Source of the DNA: an uncultured Alphaproteobacteria bacterium
Lineage (GTDB): Bacteria > Pseudomonadota > Alphaproteobacteria > Rhizobiales > Rhizobiaceae
Length of the DNA: 14,364 nucleotides
Reading direction: 5' to 3'
Assembly: GCA_929200335.1 (NCBI GenBank)
Contig: CAKMZG010000052.1
Span: forward strand, 1-14,364
Position numbers and translations under genes: made by a program. Numbering within the stretch: the first letter of the stretch is position 1; every line of letters begins with the position of its first letter. Below, one piece after another: positions 6,294-13,462 of this stretch. Under the pieces are notes generated by a model, which was not told where the DNA came from, ran no database searches, and saw only the letters and a list, made by a program, of their open reading frames with translations.

Positions 6294-8305
6294 GATTTTG
6301 TTAACCTTTTGCTCAAATCATCTAAACTTGTAATTGGCAACTGGCAGGTTTGATTTTGGCAAATTAATACGGTTACTGGATTTTTATGGAACTCATCTAT
6401 AGCCATTTTTTGATATGTGGCTAATTCAGACTTATCCAGAACCACACGAATTATACGTGCAGGTTCTGGATTTTGCCAAAAGAGACCAAGGTATGGCTCT
6501 GCATCCTCTTTATTTTTTGCAACAATTATAATTTCTTTCATTGAAAAATATGTATCCAATGCATTCATAAAGCCAGCACTGCCAAAACCTGTTTTTTTCA
6601 ATCGGGCATAAAGACTATTGGCCAAATTCTCGATTGTTTGGTCATAGGGGCATTCAGTCAAACAAACGTTTAATCGGCATAATCCTTCTAAGATTTGTGA
6701 ATTAGCAGAAGGATTGGCTTCATCTTGGTCTCCTCTTGGGCGAATGATTAAATCACTGTCACTGTCATGGGTTAAATAAAAACTCCCCTGCCCATCTTCA
6801 TAATGTTCACAAAGTTGTGTTACAAAGTTTTGTGCATCCTTTAAATAATCCAAATTTTGCGTAGCTTCATATAAGGAACATGCAGCATTAATCATTGCAG
6901 CATAATCTTGAGCAAAACACGGAAATATACCAGAACCTGCTCGATGACTATGAGGTAATAAATTACCGTTTGCCAAACCCATGATCGAATCATAAGCACC
7001 GCAAGCTAAATCCAAATATTCATTTTTGCGCAAAACTGCACTGGCCTCCACAAGACCACGGATGATATATCCATTCCAATCCGTGAGAATTTTATCATCA
7101 AGCCCAGGGCGAATACGATTTGATCGTGCTAATAATAATTTTTCACGACATTGGCTTAACCTCCGCTCTTCCTCATCAGAGAGCAATCCCTTTTTTAATG
7201 GTCGGTTAAGAATATTACTGCCTTCCCAATTGCCTGATGCGCTTATATCATAATGGGAGCAGAAAAATTCCGTATCTTCTCCCAATAAATCTTTAATCTC
7301 ATCCAATTGCCAAACATAAAATTTCCCCTCAACACCCTCGCTATCAGCATCAAGGCTAGCTGAAAAACTTCCACCCTCTAACAACATTTCCTTTTTCAAC
7401 CATGAAATGGTTTCATCGATTCTTTTTGCAAAAAGTGCATCTCCGCTTATTCCATAGGCCCAAGATAAATGCCGCAAGAAATGACCATTATCATATAACA
7501 TCTTTTCAAAATGTGGGATTACCCAATTATGATCGGTTGCATAGCGCGCAAGCCCTCCCCCAAGATGATCATAAATACCACCCTGCGCCAATGAACGCAC
7601 ACATTGAATGAATGCTTCACGGTTTTCATTGTTACCGTTTGAAATATAACCGCGATACATTGCTTCATTAATGGGAGCATTTGGAAATTTCGGCGCTCCT
7701 TTTATCCCGCCATTTACCCAATCTACAAGCCCTAATATATCTTGGCTAAATTTCTTAACATGTGCTGAGGTCACTTGATTACCATCATCACTCTCTAATA
7801 AATTTCCACGTTCAAGAAATTGTTTCACGTGAAACACATTATGTGAAATATTATCAGGCGCTTCATAATAGGTCTTTTGAAGAGACATCAATACCTGCTT
7901 AAAGCTGGGTCTACCGTGGGAGGCTACAATTGGAAAATAGGTTCCGCCCCAAAAAGGCTCACCTTTCGGAATTAAAAACATAGTTAGAGGCCAACCGCCT
8001 TGTTCTCCCATTCCATGAAGCGCCGACATATAAATTTGATCGATATCTGGTCGTTCCTCACGATCTACTTTTATGTTTACAAAATACTGGTTCATAATAT
8101 CTGCTGTCTCAGAATCTTCGAAACTTTCATGAGCCATTACATGACACCAATGACAAGCGGCATAGCCTATGGACAAGAGAATTGGCTTATTTTCAAATTG
8201 TGCATATTGCAGAGCATCATTGCCCCATTCCCACCAATGAACAGGATTATTTGCGTGTTGCAGCAAATATGGGCTACTAGCTTTACTGAGATGGTTGCTT
8301 TGCAT
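6290..8305 (-). CDS. YyaL/SSP411-family protein: thioredoxin-like domain plus alpha/alpha-barrel (DUF255)
   Basis: A 671-residue protein of the family that includes Bacillus YyaL and mammalian SPATA20 (SSP411). The N-terminal DUF255 domain has a thioredoxin-like fold with a CHWC motif at 51-54, in the family signature CHWCHVMAHESFED, followed by VDREERPDID and GGWPLTMFL. The remainder resembles the (alpha/alpha)6 barrel of N-acylglucosamine 2-epimerases and similar sugar enzymes, with the conserved stretches GGIYDHLGGG, PHFEKMLYDN and SLDADSEG. The biochemical function of the family is not established. No signal peptide is seen, so it is probably cytoplasmic. I chose ATG at 8305 because AGGAAG (complement of 8312-8317) sits six bases ahead; a TTG lies one codon earlier. 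It is divergent from mnmE, convergent with potI, and contains a perfect parS site. In many Rhizobiales I recall rho as the gene left of mnmE. Confidence 0.88.
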   Translation of the reverse strand: MQSNHLSKASSPYLLQHANNPVHWWEWGNDALQYAQFENKPILLSIGYAACHWCHVMAHESFEDSETADIMNQYFVNIKVDREERPDIDQIYMSALHGMGEQGGWPLTMFLIPKGEPFWGGTYFPIVASHGRPSFKQVLMSLQKTYYEAPDNISHNVFHVKQFLERGNLLESDDGNQVTSAHVKKFSQDILGLVDWVNGGIKGAPKFPNAPINEAMYRGYISNGNNENREAFIQCVRSLAQGGIYDHLGGGLARYATDHNWVIPHFEKMLYDNGHFLRHLSWAYGISGDALFAKRIDETISWLKKEMLLEGGSFSASLDADSEGVEGKFYVWQLDEIKDLLGEDTEFFCSHYDISASGNWEGSNILNRPLKKGLLSDEEERRLSQCREKLLLARSNRIRPGLDDKILTDWNGYIIRGLVEASAVLRKNEYLDLACGAYDSIMGLANGNLLPHSHRAGSGIFPCFAQDYAAMINAACSLYEATQNLDYLKDAQNFVTQLCEHYEDGQGSFYLTHDSDSDLIIRPRGDQDEANPSANSQILEGLCRLNVCLTECPYDQTIENLANSLYARLKKTGFGSAGFMNALDTYFSMKEIIIVAKNKEDAEPYLGLFWQNPEPARIIRVVLDKSELATYQKMAIDEFHKNPVTVLICQNQTCQLPITSLDDLSKRLTKS
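7821..7836. promoter_or_regulatory. parS: parS site 1 (ParB-binding centromere site), inside the thioredoxin-domain gene
   Basis: TGTTTCACGTGAAACA is a perfect 16-bp palindrome identical to the bacterial chromosomal parS consensus. It lies within the minus-strand coding sequence, where it reads as part of V-F-H-V-K-Q in a loop between the two domains of the protein. ParB, encoded 5.6 kb to the right, should nucleate and spread here. Confidence 0.93.
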
Positions 8306-8308
8306 CAA

Positions 8309-8417
8309 TTGCTTCCTAGTTATTCAATATGTTTCTCTTGAATCTGAGAGAATTTATGATTAGACCTAAGGTTATCGATCTTATCGTCATAGTAACCTTG
8401 CCATGGAATCTTAATTT
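8309..8417. promoter_or_regulatory. Divergent control region between the thioredoxin-domain gene and mnmE
   Basis: These 109 bases must hold promoters for both directions. Two inverted repeats are visible: TTCTCT-N8-AGAGAA (8333-8352) and AAGGTTA-N18-TAACCTT (8368-8399). GAATC occurs at 8340-8344 and 8406-8410, with GATTC just inside mnmE (8430-8434). These are GANTC sites, the target of the CcrM methylase common in Alphaproteobacteria. TATGAT at 8355-8360 could be a -10 for mnmE, but its -35 is poor. No regulator can be named from this. Confidence 0.4.
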
Positions 8418-9764
8418 ATGAAACCTAATGATTCAATATTTGCCCTCTCTTCCGGTCAATTGCCCAGCGGTGTGGCAATCATTCGAATTTCTGGCACCGA
8501 TCTTCTAAATACACTTAAGCTTGAGAATGATAATACAAAAAACTATAGCCTTTTTGATTTCACACCCGAACCACGCAATTCCCATCTGTTAAGAATATAT
8601 CATCCTAAAACTGATGAGCTTATTGACCATGGCCTAGTGCTATATTTTCCCGCTCCCCATAGTTTTACCGGCGAAGATTGCCTAGAACTACATGTCCATG
8701 GTGGCAAGGCAGTCGTTGCTAAACTGTTAGATGCGCTCTCTCAGATTAAAGATTGGCGCATGGCCGAAGCAGGTGAGTTTTCTCGCAGGGCATTTGAAAA
8801 TGGGCGTCTTGATCTTACAGAAATTGAGGGATTAGCAGATCTCATTGCCAGTGAAACCGAAACCCAGCGCAAATTAGCCCTAAACCAAAGCATGGGAAAT
8901 TTGCGTAAGCTCTATGAAGGATGGCGAGAAAGGCTAATCCATTCCAGAGCAATGATTGAAGCTGAGCTTGATTTTGCAGATGAAGATGATGTTCCCGACA
9001 CTGCCAGCGATCAAATTTGGTCGCAACTACAGCTATTAAATGAAGAAATTGACAGACATTTAGGCGATGAACGCCGTGGTGAGATTTTACGAGATGGGTT
9101 TCGCGTAGCCTTGATTGGCGCGCCTAATGCAGGAAAATCTTCACTGCTTAATGCACTTGCTCAACGCGATGTAGCAATTGTTACATCAGAAGCCGGCACA
9201 ACGCGGGATATTGTTGAAGTGAAATTAGACATCAGCGGTGTTCCCATTGTAATTTCTGATACTGCTGGCATTCGAGAAACTCAAGGTATAGTTGAACAAG
9301 AGGGCATCAAACGCTCCTTTAATGCTGCAAAAGAGGCGGATCTTGTGCTTTTATTAGACAGCAAAGATGCTCCCCTCCCCGAAATTAATTTAGAAATTTC
9401 AAAAAATCGTCAACTCCTGTTACACAGCAAGAATGATTTAGAACAATCTCAAGATGATGTTCACATCTCTATCTCCAGTAAAACTGGTTCTGGCTTAGAT
9501 TTATTAATCAAAGAAATTACAGATCGTGTGGACCAAATTGCACATTTTGCTGAAGCACCATTGATTACCCGCGCTAGACATCGCGAAAACCTTCATAAGT
9601 GCATTGAAGCTTTAGAACAGGCCTTGGAAACAAGAGAACTGCCCATTGAATTAATCGCAGAAAACTTACGCCAAGCAGCTGACGCCATTGGTCGAATTAC
9701 TGGGCGTGTGGATGTAGAGGATCTCTTAGATGTTATTTTCAGTGAATTTTGCGTCGGAAAATAA
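8418..9764 (+). CDS. mnmE: tRNA uridine-5-carboxymethylaminomethyl modification GTPase
   Basis: GTPase subunit of the MnmE-MnmG complex, which adds the carboxymethylaminomethyl group (or the aminomethyl group) to the wobble uridine of tRNAs reading two-fold degenerate codons. Its 448 residues are the normal length. The N-terminal folate-binding domain runs to about 120 and includes HSFTGEDCLELHVHGG (81-96). A helical domain follows, with the G domain inserted in it: G1 GAPNAGKS (234-241), G2 TTRD (261-264), G3 DTAG (281-284), G4 SKND (337-340) and G5 SSK (353-355). The essential C-terminal FCVGK (444-448) is intact. G4 has Ser where the textbook motif NKxD has Asn. ATG 8418 gives the family's expected N-terminus; only a weak TGGAA (8404-8408) precedes it. 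mnmG follows after 143 bases that contain a parS site. Confidence 0.95.
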   Translation: MKPNDSIFALSSGQLPSGVAIIRISGTDLLNTLKLENDNTKNYSLFDFTPEPRNSHLLRIYHPKTDELIDHGLVLYFPAPHSFTGEDCLELHVHGGKAVVAKLLDALSQIKDWRMAEAGEFSRRAFENGRLDLTEIEGLADLIASETETQRKLALNQSMGNLRKLYEGWRERLIHSRAMIEAELDFADEDDVPDTASDQIWSQLQLLNEEIDRHLGDERRGEILRDGFRVALIGAPNAGKSSLLNALAQRDVAIVTSEAGTTRDIVEVKLDISGVPIVISDTAGIRETQGIVEQEGIKRSFNAAKEADLVLLLDSKDAPLPEINLEISKNRQLLLHSKNDLEQSQDDVHISISSKTGSGLDLLIKEITDRVDQIAHFAEAPLITRARHRENLHKCIEALEQALETRELPIELIAENLRQAADAIGRITGRVDVEDLLDVIFSEFCVGK

Positions 9765-9778
9765 TATCCTAGTTTATA

Positions 9779-9794
9779 TGTTTCACGTGAAACA
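9779..9794. promoter_or_regulatory. parS: parS site 2, between mnmE and mnmG
   Basis: This is a perfect TGTTTCACGTGAAACA, extended by one matching base on each side to an 18-bp palindrome (9778-9795). It starts 15 bases after the mnmE stop and is the only one of the three sites in non-coding DNA. ParB binding here is expected from identity with the consensus. Confidence 0.95.
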
Positions 9795-9827
9795 TCAATG
9801 TAACAATAAAGAGCCCATAGAGTTGAA

Positions 9828-9856
9828 TTGACCAATCAAGAGTTTCGGTTTAAATA
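9828..9856 (+). promoter_or_regulatory. Weak candidate promoter for mnmG
   Basis: TTGACC (9828-9833) matches five of six positions of the sigma-70 -35 element. A poorer -10, TAAATA (9851-9856), follows after 17 bases. It lies in the mnmE-mnmG gap, 52 bases before the chosen mnmG start and downstream of parS. Read-through from mnmE could equally supply the transcript. Confidence 0.25.
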
Positions 9857-9907
9857 CAGGTAAAATATTTATGCAATTTGCAAACCATGCCTGAATTTGG
9901 AAAGAAC

Positions 9908-11779
9908 ATGCAAGAAAAATTTGATGTCATTATCGTAGGCGGTGGACATGCCGGCGTGGAAGCCGCAGCGGCTTCTGCACGCCTTGGAGCAAATACTGCT
10001 TTAATCACCCATAAATTCGATACCATTGGTGTCATGTCCTGTAATCCAGCCATAGGCGGATTGGGCAAAGGCCATTTGGTACGAGAGGTTGATGCTCTTG
10101 ATGGTTTAATGGGACAAGTGGCCGATAAGGGTGGTATCCAATTTCGAATGCTAAACCGCAGTAAAGGCCCTGCTGTTCGAGGGCCTCGCGCACAAGCTGA
10201 TCGAAAACTTTATCGTCTTGCCATGCAAGAAGCCATAAAGGCACAAGATAATCTTACTGTTATTGAAGGTGCTGCTCATGATTTAGAGATCAAAGATGGC
10301 AAAGTTAGCGGGCTTATTACCGAAGATGGCAAAACCTATTCCGCCCCAAAAGTGGTGATTACTACAGGTACGTTTTTACGTGGTCTTATTCATATCGGCG
10401 AAAAGAAAATTCCAGCAGGTCGCATGGGTGAAGCCCCAGCAAATGGCCTATCAAAAACCTTAATGTCTTTAGGCCTAGAATTAGCGCGATTGAAAACAGG
10501 GACGCCCGCGCGCCTTGATAGTCGCACCATAAATTGGGATATTTTGGATGAGCAAAAGGGTGATGAGCCCCCTATTCCTTTCTCTACGCTTACAAAAAAG
10601 ATTACAAATCCACAAATTTCTTGTGCAATTACGCGAACTAATGCTGATACACACCAGATTATTAGAGATAATATTCAAAAATCTGCCATGTATTCAGGTC
10701 AAATCGAAGGTGTTGGTCCACGCTATTGCCCTTCTATTGAAGATAAAATTGTTAAATTTGGCGAACGAGATGGCCATCAGATATTCCTTGAACCTGAGGG
10801 CTTGGATGACCATACAGTTTATCCCAATGGCATCTCAACTTCACTGCCTGAAGATGTACAAGAGACCTTTATTAAAACCATAGTTGGTTTGGAAGGTGTT
10901 AAAATTATACAACCTGGCTATGCAATTGAATATGATCACGTCGATCCGAGAGAGTTAAAGCCTACATTAGAATGCAAAAAACTGTCTGGCCTTTTCTTAG
11001 CTGGCCAAATTAATGGTACAACTGGCTATGAAGAAGCAGCAGCTCAAGGTTTAATGGCAGGATTAAATGCAGCTCTTGCTGTTGGTGGACAAGAACCCTT
11101 CATTATTTCACGAACTGAGGGCTATATCGGCGTGATGATTGATGACTTAATTACCCGCGGTGTTTTGGAGCCCTATCGGATGTTTACATCTCGCGCCGAA
11201 TACCGTTTATCTCTGAGGGCTGATAATGCTGATCAAAGATTAACACCTCTTGGCTTAAAATTGGGCTGCATCGGTTCTGAACGTGAAAAAGCCTTCAATT
11301 TGAAGAAAAAACAATTATCGGAAGCGAAGGCTGTGCTCGAGCAAATAAGCATCACGCCTAACCAAGCACAGTCTCATGGCTTTAAACTTAATTTTGACGG
11401 AAAGCGGCGTTCTGGTTATGACTTAATGTCTTACAATACAATAAATTTCTCAGGTATTTCAAAGGTTTGGCCAGAGTTAGGGCAAATCAGTCCAGAGATT
11501 GCAGAACAGTTAGAAATAGAAGCAAGCTACTCCGTTTACCTTGCGCGCCAACAAATTGATGCTGATGCCATTAAGAAAGATGAGGCTCGCGCTATACCAG
11601 ATAATTTTGATTATAGCCAAATTTCTGGTTTCTCTGTTGAAATGGTGGAAAAATTAGAGCGTGCTCGCCCCAGTAATTTAGGACAAGCCTCAAGAATTGA
11701 AGGCATTACACCTGCTGCTCTGACATTGATACTTACGCAATTACGTAAATCCAAGCAAAACCGACAGCGCGCTAAATAA
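9908..11779 (+). CDS. mnmG: FAD-dependent tRNA uridine-5-carboxymethylaminomethyl modification subunit
   Basis: Partner of MnmE, formerly GidA; it binds FAD and carries out the flavin chemistry of wobble-uridine modification. From ATG 9908 it has 623 residues, the normal size. The N-terminal FAD-binding motif is VGGGHAG (10-16). MSCNPAIGGLGKGHLVRE (43-60) contains conserved Cys45, and GPRYCPSIEDK (270-280) contains conserved Cys274. ARLKTGTPARL (193-203) is another family signature. The C-terminal helical domain, which contacts MnmE and tRNA, ends in the typical RIEGITPAAL segment. I chose 9908 because GGAAAG directly precedes it and because the family usually starts a few residues before FDVIVVGGGHAG. 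ATG 9887 and TTG 9878 are in frame but lack ribosome binding sites. rsmG follows after 22 bases, so the two are probably co-transcribed. Confidence 0.95.
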   Translation: MQEKFDVIIVGGGHAGVEAAAASARLGANTALITHKFDTIGVMSCNPAIGGLGKGHLVREVDALDGLMGQVADKGGIQFRMLNRSKGPAVRGPRAQADRKLYRLAMQEAIKAQDNLTVIEGAAHDLEIKDGKVSGLITEDGKTYSAPKVVITTGTFLRGLIHIGEKKIPAGRMGEAPANGLSKTLMSLGLELARLKTGTPARLDSRTINWDILDEQKGDEPPIPFSTLTKKITNPQISCAITRTNADTHQIIRDNIQKSAMYSGQIEGVGPRYCPSIEDKIVKFGERDGHQIFLEPEGLDDHTVYPNGISTSLPEDVQETFIKTIVGLEGVKIIQPGYAIEYDHVDPRELKPTLECKKLSGLFLAGQINGTTGYEEAAAQGLMAGLNAALAVGGQEPFIISRTEGYIGVMIDDLITRGVLEPYRMFTSRAEYRLSLRADNADQRLTPLGLKLGCIGSEREKAFNLKKKQLSEAKAVLEQISITPNQAQSHGFKLNFDGKRRSGYDLMSYNTINFSGISKVWPELGQISPEIAEQLEIEASYSVYLARQQIDADAIKKDEARAIPDNFDYSQISGFSVEMVEKLERARPSNLGQASRIEGITPAALTLILTQLRKSKQNRQRAK

Positions 11780-11801
11780 GTATAAAAACAGAGGATTTAA
11801 A

Positions 11802-12476
11802 ATGAGTATGGATCAGGATAAAATATTTGAATATCTCCAGAGTTTCTATCCTGTTTCACGTGAAACATATGAGAAACTACAGCTCTACATCAGTGAGTTG
11901 ATTAAGTGGCAAAAAAAAACCAATCTTATTGCCCCATCTACCCTAGATGAAATTTGGCAAAGACATGTAGCTGATAGTTTGCAGGTTCTTACCATTGTAA
12001 AAGAGAGAACCCCCATCCTTAATCAGTGGATAGATTTGGGCAGTGGTGGCGGTTTTCCAGGTATGGTCTGTGCTATTGTATTAAATGATGAAACTAAAAT
12101 CCAAGAAGATAGGCCGCAAATTCATTTCGTTGAAAGCATACATAAAAAATGTGCTTTCCTAAGGCATGTGGGGCTTAAGACCGACACAAACGTTGAAATT
12201 CATGCCCAACGCATTGAGGCTGTAGCTGAAAAACTTATTAAAACTCAAAACTTTGATGTTATAACTGCCCGGGCATTAACCGCCTTACCTAATCTATTAG
12301 ACCTGTCATTTCCTCTATTTAATCAAAACACTAAAGCATTTTTTCACAAAGGCCGTGGATATCTTGATGAAATTCAACAAAGTCATAACAATTGGCGCTA
12401 TGATTTAGTAGAATATAAAAGTAAGATTGCTGAAGACTCTATTATTTTAGAAATTAGCGACCTTAAAACGCTTTAA
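11802..12476 (+). CDS. rsmG: 16S rRNA (guanine-N7) methyltransferase
   Basis: Methylates N7 of a guanine in the 530 loop of 16S rRNA (G527 in E. coli numbering) using S-adenosylmethionine; formerly GidB. Its 224 residues are typical. The SAM-binding motif is WIDLGSGGGFPGM (76-88), preceded by the conserved WQKKTNLIA (36-44) and RHVADSL (54-60) and followed by FVES (109-112) and TARAL (155-159). ATG 11802 has GAGGA at 11791-11795 with ideal spacing. Residues 17-22 (PVSRET) are encoded by a perfect parS site; this arrangement is familiar from rsmG of other Alphaproteobacteria. It lies 22 bases after mnmG and 120 bases before parA. Confidence 0.95.
   Translation: MSMDQDKIFEYLQSFYPVSRETYEKLQLYISELIKWQKKTNLIAPSTLDEIWQRHVADSLQVLTIVKERTPILNQWIDLGSGGGFPGMVCAIVLNDETKIQEDRPQIHFVESIHKKCAFLRHVGLKTDTNVEIHAQRIEAVAEKLIKTQNFDVITARALTALPNLLDLSFPLFNQNTKAFFHKGRGYLDEIQQSHNNWRYDLVEYKSKIAEDSIILEISDLKTL
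11852..11867. promoter_or_regulatory. parS: parS site 3, inside the 5' end of rsmG
   Basis: A third perfect TGTTTCACGTGAAACA begins 50 bases into rsmG, where it encodes V-S-R-E-T. It is the copy closest to parAB, about 0.75 kb to the left of parA. Confidence 0.95.
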
Positions 12477-12596
12477 TCATAAGTAAAACCTTAGGATTAA
12501 GCGTTAAATCGACTAATTAAGCATATAAAGCCTAACGGTAATGTTAGTTGAAATTCTATCACCAATGAATTTTAACTGTAGATGAGAAATTGAACA
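12477..12596 (+). promoter_or_regulatory. Intergenic region upstream of parAB; probable promoter, not resolved
   Basis: These 120 AT-rich bases probably carry the parAB promoter. Visible structure: CTAAC-N6-GTTAG (12532-12547), three TTAA tetramers (12497-12500, 12504-12507, 12517-12520), and AACCTTAGG (12487-12495), which also occurs inverted upstream of mnmE. The TTAA spacings (3 and 9) do not fit the CtrA pattern. No convincing -35/-10 pair or terminator for rsmG is seen. Confidence 0.35.
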
Positions 12597-13427
12597 ATGA
12601 TTGATCTAAAACGCAGCGATGCTGAAAATCAAAATGGCCCTAGAGTTCTAACCATAGCCAATCAAAAAGGTGGTGTGGGTAAAACCACAACAACCATCAA
12701 TCTAGGTACAGCATTGGCCGCCATTGGTGAAACTGTATTAATTGTTGATCTTGATCCTCAAGGTAATGCTTCAACTGGCCTTGGTATTGATAAAGCTGAT
12801 CGCGAGATCTCCACGTATGATTTGCTAATTGGTGAAGCCAGCCTAGCTGATGCCTGTGTGAAAACAGCTGTGCCTAATCTTTGGGTCGCTCCATCGACTA
12901 TGGATCTCTTAGGTATTGAAATGGAAATTTCTAGCGATGATGATCGTGTGTTTAAACTCCGCGATGCAATTGCAAATAATCATCAAATAGATACTAATAA
13001 GTATACCTATATTTTAGTTGATTGCCCACCATCGCTTAATCTTTTAACCCTTAATGCCATGGCCGCAGCGCAATCCATCATGGTTCCCTTGCAATGTGAA
13101 TTTTTTGCCCTTGAAGGTCTGTCTCAATTGCTCAAAACTGTCGATCAAATTAAGCAAAGCATTAATCCTGAATTATCCATTCATGGCATTGTTCTAACTA
13201 TGTTTGATAATCGAAATAACCTAGCCAGCCAGGTGGTAGAAGATGTTCGTGCTAATATGGGAGATAAAGTCTACGATACTGTCATTCCAAGAAATGTACG
13301 CATCTCAGAGGCTCCCTCCCATGGTAAGCCAGCATTGCTTTATGATTTAAAATGTGCCGGCAGCCAAGCCTATTTGAAATTGGCATCAGAAGTAATAAAG
13401 CGTGAGAAAAACCTTCATGCCGCATAA
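12597..13427 (+). CDS. parA: Chromosome partitioning ATPase ParA (Soj type)
   Basis: Dynamic DNA-binding ATPase that moves ParB-parS complexes and so segregates newly replicated origins. Its 276 residues match chromosomal ParA/Soj, with no long N-terminal helix-turn-helix extension of the plasmid type. The deviant Walker A motif is NQKGGVGKTTTT (22-33), with signature Lys24 and catalytic Lys29. Walker A' is VDLDPQGN (50-57) and Walker B is VDCPPS (141-146). FDNRNNLASQV (203-213) and PRNVRISEAPSHG (231-243) are conserved in the family. The start is ATG 12597, with only a weak GAG about ten bases upstream. No alternative in-frame start lies nearby, and residues 1-16 form the usual variable leader. 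parB begins 35 bases downstream. Confidence 0.96.
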   Translation: MIDLKRSDAENQNGPRVLTIANQKGGVGKTTTTINLGTALAAIGETVLIVDLDPQGNASTGLGIDKADREISTYDLLIGEASLADACVKTAVPNLWVAPSTMDLLGIEMEISSDDDRVFKLRDAIANNHQIDTNKYTYILVDCPPSLNLLTLNAMAAAQSIMVPLQCEFFALEGLSQLLKTVDQIKQSINPELSIHGIVLTMFDNRNNLASQVVEDVRANMGDKVYDTVIPRNVRISEAPSHGKPALLYDLKCAGSQAYLKLASEVIKREKNLHAA

Positions 13428-13462
13428 GGCATTGATATATAATATTTATTTGGAGTATTGAT

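Noticed and set aside
7820..9835. Replication origin (clustered DnaA boxes) near the parS sites
   Set aside because: I looked for TTATCCACA-like 9-mers on both strands and saw no cluster; the origin is probably nearby but not in this window.
9878..9907. Upstream TTG (9878) or ATG (9887) as the mnmG start
   Set aside because: Neither has a ribosome binding site, and both extend the protein beyond the usual family N-terminus; 9908 has GGAAAG just ahead.
11106..11121. TTTCACG inside mnmG as a possible fourth parS
   Set aside because: Only the left half matches; the right half has no resemblance to the consensus, and ParB needs both halves for strong binding.
12497..12520. Cluster of TTAA tetramers upstream of parA as a CtrA-binding site
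   Set aside because: CtrA sites have TTAA-N7-TTAA; the spacings here are 3 and 9, and TTAA is common in this AT-rich gap.
13415..13443. Perfect -10 TATAAT before parB as an internal promoter
   Set aside because: No acceptable -35 at 16-18 bases, and the word is expected by chance in such AT-rich DNA; parA and parB are closely spaced and normally co-transcribed.
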